DNA from: VMCP01 sp965655465
GTDB lineage: Bacteria; Bacteroidota; Bacteroidia; NS11-12g; UBA955
DNA: 35,980 nucleotides
Direction of reading: 5' to 3'
Assembly: GCA_965655465.1 (NCBI GenBank)
Contig: CBFHGY010000015.1
Coordinates: 1 to 35,980, forward strand
Shown: piece after piece, positions 1-8,074 of the stretch
Layout: each line of letters begins with the position of its first letter
Position numbering within the stretch: the first letter of the stretch is position 1
Made by a program: the position numbers and the translations under genes
Notes under the pieces: model-generated
Told to the model about the DNA's origin: nothing
What the model saw: the letters and a program-made list of their open reading frames with translations, nothing else
Database searches by the model: none

Positions 1-309
1 ACCGATAGATTTGCTTTGGAATTGTCAAAAAATGATCAAACTAACGACATCATAAGTATAACAAATGCGGTTTCGATTTATCCAAATCCGGCGAAATCTG
101 GTAAATCGGTTTACCTTTCATTCTCAAACGATGAAAAAGTATTAGGTGTACGTTTGGTTAATATGCAAGGAAAAACTACGCAGATATGGAAGGAATTATC
201 CGATTCCTCAATCAAAATTGATGAAGATGTTTTAGCAGGGATTTATGTATTAGAAATTGAAACGAATTCGGGAATTTCTTGCAATAAACTCGTGGTTTCT
301 GAACGCTAA
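1..309 (+). CDS. C-terminal end of a T9SS-secreted protein (partial)
   Basis: The open frame is already running at base 1, so this is the last 102 codons of a gene that begins outside the window. The final 80 or so residues match the type A sorting domain of T9SS cargo: a YPNPA motif at the start of the domain, a run of beta strands with a central G-K-T turn, a GIYVLEI strand and a final KLVV strand close to the C-terminus. In Bacteroidota this domain carries the protein across the outer membrane and is then cut off. The cargo function cannot be told from this fragment. No terminator hairpin is visible in the 51 bases before ahcY. Confidence 0.9.
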   Translation, partial: TDRFALELSKNDQTNDIISITNAVSIYPNPAKSGKSVYLSFSNDEKVLGVRLVNMQGKTTQIWKELSDSSIKIDEDVLAGIYVLEIETNSGISCNKLVVSER

Positions 310-337
310 CTTCAACATTAAATTAAATTTATTGGCC

Positions 338-345
338 TATCTTTG
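338..345 (+). promoter_or_regulatory. Bacteroidota -7 element before ahcY
   Basis: TATCTTTG matches TAnnTTTG and lies 15 bases before the ahcY ATG. No clear -33 TTG is seen at the usual 17-23 base spacing, so the call rests on the -7 box. Confidence 0.6.
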
Positions 346-360
346 CAGCATAAATAGATT

Positions 361-1674
361 ATGTCTACAGTAGAAAATTACGTTCCGTACAAAGTAAAAG
401 ACATCTCACTTGCAGAGTGGGGTAGAAAAGAAATTAACATGGCCGAAGCTGAAATGCCCGGTCTTATGGCACTTCGCGAAGAGTTTGGCGCTTCCAAACC
501 GCTTGCAGGTGCACGAATTGCCGGTTGTTTGCACATGACCATTCAAACTGCCGTATTGATTGAAACTTTAGTGGTTTTAGGTGCAGATGTTACCTGGAGC
601 TCATGCAATATCTTCTCGACTCAAGACCATGCTGCTGCTGCAATCGCTGCTGCGGGTATTCCCGTTTATGCTTGGAAGGGTATGACCGACGAAGAATTCG
701 ATTGGTGTATCGAACAAACCTTGTTCTTTGGCGAAGATCGCCAACCCTTGAACATGATTCTTGACGATGGCGGTGATTTGACCAATATGGTTTTAGATCG
801 TTATCCTGAATTAGCGGCAGGGATCAAAGGAATTTCTGAAGAAACAACCACCGGTGTTCACCGCTTATACGAACGCATGGAAAAAGGCACATTGCCATTG
901 CCATGTATCAACGTTAATGACAGTGTTACCAAGAGTAAATTCGATAATAAATACGGTTGTAAAGAGAGTTTGGTTGATGCCATCCGTCGTGCTACGGATA
1001 TCATGATGGCGGGTAAAGTAGCCGTAGTTTGTGGTTATGGCGACGTAGGTAAGGGCTCTGCAGAATCTTTACGCGGTGCAGGAGCACGTGTAATTGTTAC
1101 TGAGGTTGATCCTATTTGCGCGTTACAAGCAGCGATGGACGGATTCCAGGTTCTAACCCTTGAAAAAGCCATTCCTTTGGTAGACGTAGTCGTAACAGCT
1201 ACAGGTAACTGTAATATCGTTCGTGCCGAGCATTTTGAAGCAATGCGCGACAAAACTATCGTTTGTAATATCGGTCACTTCGATAATGAAATTGATATGG
1301 CTTGGTTGGAGAAAAATCACAGCGCTTCTAAATACACTGTTAAACCACAGGTTGATGTATTTAATATCAATGGAAACGAAGTAGTCGTTTTGGCTGAAGG
1401 TCGATTAGTGAATTTAGGTTGTGCTATGGGACATCCTAGTTTTGTAATGAGTAATTCATTCACGAACCAGACATTAGCACAATTGGAACTTTGGAATCAT
1501 TCTGACAAATATGAGAATAAAGTGTACGTTTTACCTAAGCATCTCGATGAAAAAGTGGCTAAGTTACACCTTGCAAAAGTGGGTGCTGAGTTAACTGTTT
1601 TGACACAAGAGCAAGCCGATTATATTGGTGTAAGTGTCGATGGTCCATTCAAGCGCGACGAGTACCGTTACTAA
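361..1674 (+). CDS. ahcY: Adenosylhomocysteinase (S-adenosylhomocysteine hydrolase)
   Basis: Cytosolic NAD-dependent enzyme that splits S-adenosylhomocysteine into adenosine and homocysteine, clearing the inhibitory product of methylation and feeding the methionine cycle. At 437 residues it has the usual full length. Visible family marks are the substrate-region segment NVNDSVTKSKFDN, the NAD-binding loop GYGDVGKGSA (residues 225-234), GHFDNEID, and the conserved C-terminal ending with Y-R-Y that reaches the neighbouring subunit's cofactor. The ATG is supported by the upstream -7 box and by the family's usual N-terminus. It stands alone, followed by a strong terminator hairpin. Nothing is missing or unusual. 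Confidence 0.98.
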   Translation: MSTVENYVPYKVKDISLAEWGRKEINMAEAEMPGLMALREEFGASKPLAGARIAGCLHMTIQTAVLIETLVVLGADVTWSSCNIFSTQDHAAAAIAAAGIPVYAWKGMTDEEFDWCIEQTLFFGEDRQPLNMILDDGGDLTNMVLDRYPELAAGIKGISEETTTGVHRLYERMEKGTLPLPCINVNDSVTKSKFDNKYGCKESLVDAIRRATDIMMAGKVAVVCGYGDVGKGSAESLRGAGARVIVTEVDPICALQAAMDGFQVLTLEKAIPLVDVVVTATGNCNIVRAEHFEAMRDKTIVCNIGHFDNEIDMAWLEKNHSASKYTVKPQVDVFNINGNEVVVLAEGRLVNLGCAMGHPSFVMSNSFTNQTLAQLELWNHSDKYENKVYVLPKHLDEKVAKLHLAKVGAELTVLTQEQADYIGVSVDGPFKRDEYRY

Positions 1675-1694
1675 TTTAAAGATGAAATACAATC

Positions 1695-1730
1695 AAAAGG
1701 CAGTTCCAATTTGGAGCTGCCTTTTTGTTT
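1695..1730 (+). terminator. Rho-independent terminator of ahcY
   Basis: AAAAGGCAG (1695-1703) pairs with CTGCCTTTT (1717-1725), with extra pairing inside the loop, and the stem runs into a T tract. It starts 20 bases after the ahcY stop. Confidence 0.85.
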
Positions 1731-2001
1731 ATAAAAGTCGTTAACGGTAATATTCTGATATTTGGAATATGATAAAGAGCATTTTAAGCATTTCTTGAAA
1801 AATTCTCAATTTGAATTTCTGTAAGGTGATTTGTGCGATTTATAGTACCAAATCGGATAAGAGTTGTACCCTTAACTAGAATTTTACTAAATTTCTATTT
1901 CTTTTGGCTGATTTAGGCAATTTAACGTGTTGATTAATATTCGCAATTCCATACATCCCATTTTTTGGGAATGTTCGTATTGGGAATTACATTAAACCGA
2001 T
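1731..2001. other. AT-rich intergenic stretch between convergent genes
   Basis: These 271 bases separate ahcY from the convergent SDR gene. I see no open frame of note, no repeat family and no RNA gene. The only dyad is a weak imperfect one around 1955-1976 (CATCCC...GGGAATG). It may simply hold the 3' end of the minus-strand transcript. Confidence 0.5.
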
Positions 2002-3057
2002 TTAAACAAAGGGCTTAGATTGGGTGTGTCCTAAACGATTTTCATAACGACTGATTTTACGTGTACTCTTTAGAAGCTCGCTGCTCAGGGGCATTGAAAT
2101 CCCGAGAAGTTCTATGCCACGCACAATAAACCAAACAATTCCCCATATGGGTTGTTTGAGCACCTTTTTCTTCCGTTTAATTCCGGATGTTTTATTAATG
2201 TTGTCAATCAGGTTTTTGAATGGAACATTATGACTAACCATCATGTGCCTGCAATTCCAAGCACTTTGCAACGTACTTCGCTCTAAGGTGCGGTGTACCA
2301 GATCCTCAACAAAAATAAACCCATTTGCACCCGCTGGTACGAAGGGCACTTTATTTTGAGCCGCTTGAACCACTTGAGATGAACTACTGGGAAGACTGCT
2401 GTACCCTAAAATTACCCCGGGATTTAAGACCAGAACTTCTAATCCCTCATGAGCGGCACGCCAAACCTCCATCTCTGAAAGGTATTTGCTTAGTGCATAA
2501 CCCGTATTGTATTCGGAATCGGTCCATTGGGTGTTGATGTCAATTAATTCTTTATCGATAGGTCTTCCCAATGCGGCAATGGAGCTAATATGCACGAATT
2601 TCTTTTGCTTGTGTATTAAGGCAGCATTTACTAAATTTCGAGTTATAGCCACATTATCTTCGATTATTTGGGATCTGTTTTTACGATCAAAGCTAACAGA
2701 AGCGGCTGTGTGAAAAATCAGATCGTAGGGAGTTTCTAGTATATCTAGAACATCGATTTGATTGTTTAAGTCACAGTCAATCCAGTTAAAACTTCCGGAA
2801 GTATTTTTTTCATTGGGAAGTAATTTGAAGTACGCATCAATATCCGCGAAATCGAGTAAGGAGGTTTTCAATTTTTGCAAAAAATCAATCTCCGAATTTT
2901 TGTAATTGTTGTAAAATTTACCAATAGCATCAAATCCATCCAAGCGACTTGTGGCTCTTTTCAATCCTGTAACCTGCCAACCCCTAAGTCGCGCTTGATG
3001 ACAAAGGTGTGAGCCTACAAATCCGGTAGCACCGGTTACTAAGATATGCGGCATCAT
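2002..3057 (-). CDS. NAD(P)-dependent epimerase/reductase, extended SDR family
   Basis: A 351-residue extended short-chain dehydrogenase/reductase. The N-terminus carries the Rossmann motif VTGATGFVGSHL (GxxGxxG), the middle has the conserved HTAASVSFD and SSIAALG segments, and the catalytic YxxxK is seen as YALSK. NPGVILG follows, as in dihydroflavonol-4-reductase-like members. The substrate cannot be told from sequence; sugar-nucleotide or carbonyl substrates are both possible. Its ATG overlaps the stop of the upstream lipoprotein gene as ATGA (bases 3054-3057), so the two are probably co-transcribed and translationally coupled. The start at 3057 is preferred over the ATG at 3054 because of this overlap. 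Confidence 0.88.
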   Translation of the reverse strand: MMPHILVTGATGFVGSHLCHQARLRGWQVTGLKRATSRLDGFDAIGKFYNNYKNSEIDFLQKLKTSLLDFADIDAYFKLLPNEKNTSGSFNWIDCDLNNQIDVLDILETPYDLIFHTAASVSFDRKNRSQIIEDNVAITRNLVNAALIHKQKKFVHISSIAALGRPIDKELIDINTQWTDSEYNTGYALSKYLSEMEVWRAAHEGLEVLVLNPGVILGYSSLPSSSSQVVQAAQNKVPFVPAGANGFIFVEDLVHRTLERSTLQSAWNCRHMMVSHNVPFKNLIDNINKTSGIKRKKKVLKQPIWGIVWFIVRGIELLGISMPLSSELLKSTRKISRYENRLGHTQSKPFV

Positions 3058-3575
3058 GAAGGATTTTGTTGCTTTTGCAAGAGGTATTCTAATTGTTGTT
3101 CAGGCGTTATGAGTCCTTTTTCAATAAATTCAATCATTTGTTTCGCTTGAGCGCTAATTTCATGTTTGGGAAATTCCTTAATAAAGGCTTTATAAAGTGC
3201 TAACGCATGATCGAATACTTGATGTTGCTCATAATGGTGTGCTGCCATGACGTATAAATCAATGCGGTGATTTTGGCTATTTTTAAATTTCTCTAAATAA
3301 ATTTCGGCCCATTGTGCAGCTTGTAAGGTCATGTTCTCAGCGAGTTTAATTTGTATCGCTTGATAGGCAAAGGTATCGGATTGCTTATTATTCGGATTAT
3401 TAATGGCAAAAGCCCATAAAGCGCTGTCTGCATTTCGAGGTAAAGAATCTACTTGAATTTTGGGAGAAACGAAGGAATAAAAGGATTCAATATAGGCCAT
3501 TTCTTTGTCGATATTACTGTTGCAAGAAGCCCATAGAAGGGTTATAGCAAGGCCAAAATACAATCGGATTTTCAT
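3054..3575 (-). CDS. TPR-containing lipoprotein
   Basis: A predicted 173-residue lipoprotein. The start is placed at the ATG at 3575 because it gives a classical signal (MKIR, hydrophobic run, lipobox WASC at residues 18-21); the frame itself extends eight codons further. After the anchor cysteine the protein is helical, and residues of the second half (YVMAAHHYEQHQVFDHALALY onward) look like tetratricopeptide repeats ending in AKQMIEFIEKG. It is likely tethered to a membrane on the periplasmic side and may scaffold other proteins. First gene of a two-gene unit with the SDR gene. TAAATTCG lies five bases upstream and resembles the phylum's -7 box with one change. Function unknown. Confidence 0.75.
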   Translation of the reverse strand: MKIRLYFGLAITLLWASCNSNIDKEMAYIESFYSFVSPKIQVDSLPRNADSALWAFAINNPNNKQSDTFAYQAIQIKLAENMTLQAAQWAEIYLEKFKNSQNHRIDLYVMAAHHYEQHQVFDHALALYKAFIKEFPKHEISAQAKQMIEFIEKGLITPEQQLEYLLQKQQNPS

Positions 3576-3580
3576 GGGTT

Positions 3581-3588
3581 CGAATTTA
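3581..3588 (-). promoter_or_regulatory. -7-like element of the lipoprotein/SDR unit
   Basis: TAAATTCG on the minus strand, one mismatch to TAnnTTTG, five bases before the start at 3575. The same TTCG variant appears before three other genes here (6224-6231, 26446-26453 and 26982-26989). Confidence 0.4.
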
Positions 3589-3644
3589 CGATAAACCATT
3601 CATAGTTGTGAAAAACTTGGGTACATCTAACGAGAAATCCGTTG

Positions 3645-3652
3645 TATTCTTG
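3645..3652 (+). promoter_or_regulatory. -7-like element of parE
   Basis: TATTCTTG, one mismatch to TAnnTTTG, four bases before the parE ATG at 3657. A TTG at 3617-3619 is slightly too far for a standard -33 box. Confidence 0.4.
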
Positions 3653-3656
3653 TGCT

Positions 3657-5513
3657 ATGAGTGAAAATCCCGTGGTGCCGCAATATACCGAAAATGAAAT
3701 CCGCAGTTTGGATTGGAAAGAACATATCCGTTTACGTCCGGGTATGTATATCGGTAAATTGGGTGACGGTAAGTCTCCTGAGGACGGTATCTATGTCTTA
3801 ATTAAAGAAATTATTGACAATAGTATCGATGAGCATGTAATGGGAAATGGCAAACGTATTGATGTTAAAATTGATGAGAAACGTGTTATAGTTCGCGATT
3901 ACGGTCGAGGAATCCCTTTAGGAAAGGTAATAGATTGCGTATCTAAGATCAATACGGGAGGTAAATACGACAGCAGGGCTTTTCAGAAAAGCGTCGGTTT
4001 GAATGGTGTGGGTACAAAAGCCGTAAATGCTTTGAGTTCATTTTTTAGAGTGGAAAGTTTTCGGGAAGGAAAAACCAAACTTGCTGAATTTAATTGTGGC
4101 GAACTTATTTTGGATCCTCCAGAAACCGATACTACAGAACGCAATGGTACCAGAATGACCTTTGAGCCTGATGCGAGTATTTTTAAAAATTATCGATTTA
4201 TTCACGAATTTATACGTGAACAGGTTAAAAATTATACCTATCTAAACAGCAAACTCACCATAGTCTATAACGGCGAGTCATATGCTTCTAGGAATGGACT
4301 TTTAGATTTATTAGATAGTAAGGTTACCGCTGAGAATGCCTTATATCCGGTTGTGCATTTGCAATCGGAAGACTTTGAAATTGCATTTACACATACCGAA
4401 GCCTACGGCGAAGAATATTATTCCTTTGTAAATGGACAATACACTACACAAGGTGGAACCCACTTGCAAGCTTTTCGGGAAGCCTATGTGAAAACCATAC
4501 GCGATTTTTATAAAAAGGACTACGATGCAGCAGATATACGCGCTTCCATCACTGCCGCTGTAAGTATTCGTGTAGTAGAGCCTGTTTTTGAAAGCCAAAC
4601 TAAAACCAAATTAGGTTCTTCTGAAATGGAACCCGGTGGCGTTTCCTTGAAATCGGCAATGTTGGAATTTGTTAAAAAACATGTCGATGATTACTTGCAC
4701 CAAAATCAAGCGGTTGCCGATGCGTTGATTAAGAAAATCTTGCAAAATGAACGCGAACGTAAGGATATGGCGGGTGTGCAGAAATTGGCAAAGGAGCGTG
4801 CTAAGCGTGCAAATTTGCACAATAAGAAGCTGCGCGATTGTCGCATACACTTTACCGACATAAAAAAGGACGAACGCCATGATACGACCCTATTTATTAC
4901 CGAGGGAGATTCGGCAAGTGGAAGTATCACCAAAAGCAGAAATCCTGACTTACAAGCTGTTTTCAGTTTGAGAGGTAAGCCGTTAAATTGCTACGGACTT
5001 AAGAAAAAAGTGGTGTATGAAAATGAAGAGTTCAATTTATTACAACACGCATTAAACATTGAAGAATCTCTCGATGAGTTGCGTTACAACAATATTGTAA
5101 TTGCAACAGATGCAGACGTGGATGGCATGCACATACGATTGTTATTGATGACATTTTTCCTGCAGTTTTTCCCAGACTTAGTGCGTAACGGTCATTTGTA
5201 TATTCTTCAAACGCCTCTTTTTCGGGTGAGAAATAAAAAAGAAACGATTTATTGTTACAGCGATAAAGAACGGATAGATGCAATCGATAAGTTAGGCCCT
5301 AAGCCTGAGATTACCCGATTTAAGGGACTGGGTGAAATTTCTCCTAATGAATTTGCAAATTTTATTGGAGAAGATATTCGTTTAGAGCCGGTAATTCTTA
5401 AGCAGGATTCTAACGTAGAAAAGTTACTTAAGTATTATATGGGTAAGAATACTCCTGAGAGGCAGGAGTTTATAATTGAAAATTTAGTTATCGAGAAGAA
5501 CGATCTAGATTGA
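3657..5513 (+). CDS. parE: DNA topoisomerase IV subunit B
   Basis: ATPase subunit of topoisomerase IV, which unlinks replicated chromosomes together with ParC. The start is taken at the ATG at 3657 rather than a TTG 15 bases upstream; this gives 618 residues, the usual size for Bacteroidota ParE and shorter than GyrB. The GHKL ATPase motifs are present: EIIDNSIDE near residue 50, DYGRGIP, and GLNGVGTKAVNAL. The TOPRIM metal site is intact: EGDSASG (E416) and DADVDG (D485, D487, D489). RSLDWKEHIRLRPGMYIG near the N-terminus is typical of the ParE branch in this phylum. Its partner parC lies at 21620-24268, not next door. Confidence 0.95.
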   Translation: MSENPVVPQYTENEIRSLDWKEHIRLRPGMYIGKLGDGKSPEDGIYVLIKEIIDNSIDEHVMGNGKRIDVKIDEKRVIVRDYGRGIPLGKVIDCVSKINTGGKYDSRAFQKSVGLNGVGTKAVNALSSFFRVESFREGKTKLAEFNCGELILDPPETDTTERNGTRMTFEPDASIFKNYRFIHEFIREQVKNYTYLNSKLTIVYNGESYASRNGLLDLLDSKVTAENALYPVVHLQSEDFEIAFTHTEAYGEEYYSFVNGQYTTQGGTHLQAFREAYVKTIRDFYKKDYDAADIRASITAAVSIRVVEPVFESQTKTKLGSSEMEPGGVSLKSAMLEFVKKHVDDYLHQNQAVADALIKKILQNERERKDMAGVQKLAKERAKRANLHNKKLRDCRIHFTDIKKDERHDTTLFITEGDSASGSITKSRNPDLQAVFSLRGKPLNCYGLKKKVVYENEEFNLLQHALNIEESLDELRYNNIVIATDADVDGMHIRLLLMTFFLQFFPDLVRNGHLYILQTPLFRVRNKKETIYCYSDKERIDAIDKLGPKPEITRFKGLGEISPNEFANFIGEDIRLEPVILKQDSNVEKLLKYYMGKNTPERQEFIIENLVIEKNDLD

Positions 5514-5529
5514 TTTATTCACTGCTTTA

Positions 5530-6213
5530 CTAATAGGGACTTACGTATTCGTAAGATTTCTTTTTTGCCTTTTTCTTGAAATCTCCTCTCTTCCAAGCAT
5601 CGAAAAACTGCATCCAGGCCACAGGACTTAAATAGTTTTGTGGGGGGGCTTGTTGGTAATAGTACAGTTGTTGAGCGCGCTGTTGAGTTAATAAACTTTG
5701 TGCTACATGAGCATCATTTGGGCGCATTCGCAATTCTTCTTTGATGGCTTCGCTCTCTAAGTTTTTACGGGCGCGTTCCAGAGCATCATCGGGTACCGTG
5801 CGCGATACGAATTCGTGATTGAAAAGGGATTTTAAGGGTAGCGCTCGAATGAAAATACCTGGAATGTGAATGGTGTCTTGGGTCATTAATTTCACCACAT
5901 TATATCGATTGCCGTTGAGGGTGTCGGGTACGACATGCCAAGAGCCTACTTTTTCAATTTGTTGGAAAAATATGGTATCGCCTCGTTTAACAACTACGTC
6001 GAAATAGCCATTAATGTCTGAATACCCAATAAGACCGCGGCGATTGCTGCGAATATTCACGTACGGTATGGGCTTTAAACTATCAGACGTTAGCACCAAG
6101 CCGGTAAATAAAATATACGGATTATTTTTATTGGGAGTTTGTGCATTCAATAGTTGAGGCATTAGACAACTTCCCCCAAGGAAGCATAAAAATAAAAGGT
6201 TCCGTATGGTCAT
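5530..6213 (-). CDS. Secreted protein with carboxypeptidase-like regulatory domain
   Basis: A 227-residue exported protein. Residues 1-24 form a signal peptide ending LLNA|Q. Residues about 33-110 resemble the CarboxypepD_reg-like beta-sandwich (ILFTGLVL...PIPYVNIRSNRRGLIGYSDINGYFDV), which in Bacteroidota often caps TonB receptors but also occurs alone, as here. The remainder is polar and Gln/Lys-rich with a basic tail (KKKAKKKS) and no recognised domain. It lies 31 bases downstream of chrA and could be read through from it, but TATTTTCG ten bases upstream may be its own weak promoter. It converges on parE with a 16-base gap. Function unknown. Confidence 0.75.
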   Translation of the reverse strand: MTIRNLLFLCFLGGSCLMPQLLNAQTPNKNNPYILFTGLVLTSDSLKPIPYVNIRSNRRGLIGYSDINGYFDVVVKRGDTIFFQQIEKVGSWHVVPDTLNGNRYNVVKLMTQDTIHIPGIFIRALPLKSLFNHEFVSRTVPDDALERARKNLESEAIKEELRMRPNDAHVAQSLLTQQRAQQLYYYQQAPPQNYLSPVAWMQFFDAWKRGDFKKKAKKKSYEYVSPY

Positions 6214-6223
6214 GGGTAAAACT

Positions 6224-6231
6224 CGAAAATA
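6224..6231 (-). promoter_or_regulatory. -7-like element of the 5530-6213 gene
   Basis: TATTTTCG on the minus strand, one mismatch to TAnnTTTG, ten bases before the start at 6213 and between that gene and chrA. Confidence 0.3.
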
Positions 6232-6244
6232 GGTAAAAAAATCA

Positions 6245-7483
6245 TTAGGGGAAAATCCATCCTACAAGGAGCGCAAGCAAAACGATAAAGGGACTTGGAA
6301 TTTTTTTTGTTGCTAGGGCAATTACAGTAAATACCAATACGCCCAAATGCAAGTATTGATGCAGCTGTTTGGAATCGTAGAACTGTTGCCAAACGCCTTC
6401 ACCGATACTTAATGTTGCGGTTAAGATAAAACCCACAGAAAGTGCAAAAATCGCCGGAATACTGCGTTGCAGAAACGCTACCGATTTGATTTGTTCCCAA
6501 ATAGGAAATGCAAAAAACACGAATAAGGTACCGGGTAAAAATACAGCTACTAAACCGATTAGTGCCCCCAATATTTGAAAATTAATATCGAAACCACTGT
6601 TTTTCAGGGAAATCGCATTTACGTATGTCGCCAAATTGAAATTAGGGCCAGGAATAGCTTGTACCATCCCGATTCCCGAATTGAGTTCGTTTTTGGTAAT
6701 GCGTTTGCTGTGGGTTACATATTGGTCTAAAGTCATAGCAGCTAAAACATGTCCGCCGCCCAGAGAAAGGCTGCTCATGCGATAGGTGTTTTCAAACAAT
6801 ACCACTGGTTTTAGCCATTTGGACTCCTTTTCATATCGTGAGATTGCCATTCCGGAAATGCCAACGATTAAAAATATCCCTATAAAAACACTGAGATTTC
6901 TCCATTTTATAGCTGCAGTGGGAAGCTTTGGTGCTTTAATGGACGCTTTGCCCCATTTGGCCCCAAGGTACCCCGCAATTAACATACTAATAGGAAAAAA
7001 CCAAGGACTTAGTATGACAAATCCTAATAGTCCAAACCCCCAAAAAATGGCAAGATGTAAATGGGTCTTTTCAATCCATTTGTACATGCTCCATGTGCCA
7101 TAAGCCATAAAGCCAAGTACCGCGGCACCCATAAATTGCAATTCATTGGCGCCTAAAAATTTGGGAGAAAGGGCCAATGCTGTCATTATTAGCGCACCGG
7201 GAAGTGCCCATAAAATGAGGGTTTGAATGGCTAAACTAATACCTCCCAGTTTGAGCCCAATAGTTGTAATGGTTTGTGTAGTTGAGGGTCCCGGTAACGC
7301 GCTGCAGAAGGCGTTAATTTCAATCAATTCTTCTTGGGAAATAAAACGGAGTCGATCAACCAGTGTTTTTTTGAAGTAGGGCAAATGCATCTGTGGCCCC
7401 CCAAAAGCAGTAAGTCCCAACCAAAAAACAGCACGTAAAAACCGAAATCGGCGGGCTTTTTGTAAATTTGTAGTACGATGCAT
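6245..7483 (-). CDS. chrA: ChrA-family chromate/anion transporter
   Basis: A two-domain CHR transporter of 412 residues, the usual long form. The first domain carries FWLGLTAFGGPQMH and the ALPGPSTTQ loop; the second carries LGGGHVLAAMTLDQYV and AIPGPNFNLATYVN, the expected duplicated FGG...PGP pattern. About ten to twelve hydrophobic segments are visible. Characterised members export chromate, but many homologues have unproven substrates, so chromate is a family inference. I place the start at 7483; an ATG at 7507 is the alternative. In favour of 7483, AGGAGGT ends four bases upstream, a rare Shine-Dalgarno in this window. The start codon shares ATGCAT with the divergent lipoprotein gene. 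Confidence 0.9.
   Translation of the reverse strand: MHRTTNLQKARRFRFLRAVFWLGLTAFGGPQMHLPYFKKTLVDRLRFISQEELIEINAFCSALPGPSTTQTITTIGLKLGGISLAIQTLILWALPGALIMTALALSPKFLGANELQFMGAAVLGFMAYGTWSMYKWIEKTHLHLAIFWGFGLLGFVILSPWFFPISMLIAGYLGAKWGKASIKAPKLPTAAIKWRNLSVFIGIFLIVGISGMAISRYEKESKWLKPVVLFENTYRMSSLSLGGGHVLAAMTLDQYVTHSKRITKNELNSGIGMVQAIPGPNFNLATYVNAISLKNSGFDINFQILGALIGLVAVFLPGTLFVFFAFPIWEQIKSVAFLQRSIPAIFALSVGFILTATLSIGEGVWQQFYDSKQLHQYLHLGVLVFTVIALATKKIPSPFIVLLALLVGWIFP
7463..7470 (+). promoter_or_regulatory. -7 element before the 7478 lipoprotein gene
   Basis: TAAATTTG, exact match to TAnnTTTG, seven bases before the ATG at 7478. It lies inside the first codons of chrA on the other strand. Confidence 0.5.
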
Positions 7484-8074
7484 CAAACCTCCTGCAAAAT
7501 TCGGCATAAAACATGGGTTTTACCTGTAACTCTCGTGTTATTTTTCTTTCTTTTTACCAAGTGTAACAGCCCCAAGCCAGAAAAACAAACCCGAACATTG
7601 ATGATGGAATCTGTAGATTCTTTATGGAATGAACTCCAATTTATCAAAGCTCAATTTACATTTAAAATGGATGAATTTGTTGATAGAAAGGCAGATATGG
7701 AGAAGCAACTCATAAAAGCGCAGTTTCTGGATGCTTCTAAATTAAGTGAAGAAGATAGAATCAATTTCGATAAATATAACAACGTTTATCGGGTTTACAA
7801 AAAAATAGGTTCTGCGTATAAACAATCCGTTTTAACGGCAGAAGACATCTTTTATGCGATAAAAGGACTTGAAAAGCAAGTGAAAAATGGAGCCTATGAT
7901 GCACAAATCGACGTTTTCAAACAAGAAAGAGCTGCCTTGAAAGTGCGTTTAGACAAAAACGCCCAGATGGCTGTTGAGGTCAGCGAAAAGTTAAGCGCTG
8001 TGGAACCGCTATATATAAGGACTCATGAAATAATTGATAATTTATTGGATATCAATTTGCCTGAAAAACCTTAA
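7478..8074 (+). CDS. Coiled-coil lipoprotein of unknown function
   Basis: A 198-residue predicted lipoprotein: basic n-region (KIRHK), a hydrophobic run with several Phe residues, and Cys29 in FLFTKC as the probable lipidation site, though TKC is a poor lipobox. The rest is charged and strongly helical (MESVDSLWNELQFIKAQF onward), with Lys/Glu heptad-like spacing to the C-terminus, consistent with a coiled coil in the periplasm. It overlaps chrA by six bases head to head, and its TAA overlaps the stop of the convergent GSCFA gene in TTAA (8071-8074). I recognise no family. Confidence 0.72.
   Translation: MHQTSCKIRHKTWVLPVTLVLFFFLFTKCNSPKPEKQTRTLMMESVDSLWNELQFIKAQFTFKMDEFVDRKADMEKQLIKAQFLDASKLSEEDRINFDKYNNVYRVYKKIGSAYKQSVLTAEDIFYAIKGLEKQVKNGAYDAQIDVFKQERAALKVRLDKNAQMAVEVSEKLSAVEPLYIRTHEIIDNLLDINLPEKP

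Noticed and set aside
1035..1253. Minus-strand open frame inside ahcY, and similar ones inside parE, icmF, tex, hutU and parC
   Set aside because: These are shadows of highly conserved genes on the other strand, with no signals of their own.
1955..1976. Imperfect dyad near the 3' end of the SDR gene
   Set aside because: The stem is short, has a bulge and lacks a T tract on the minus strand, so it cannot be called a terminator.
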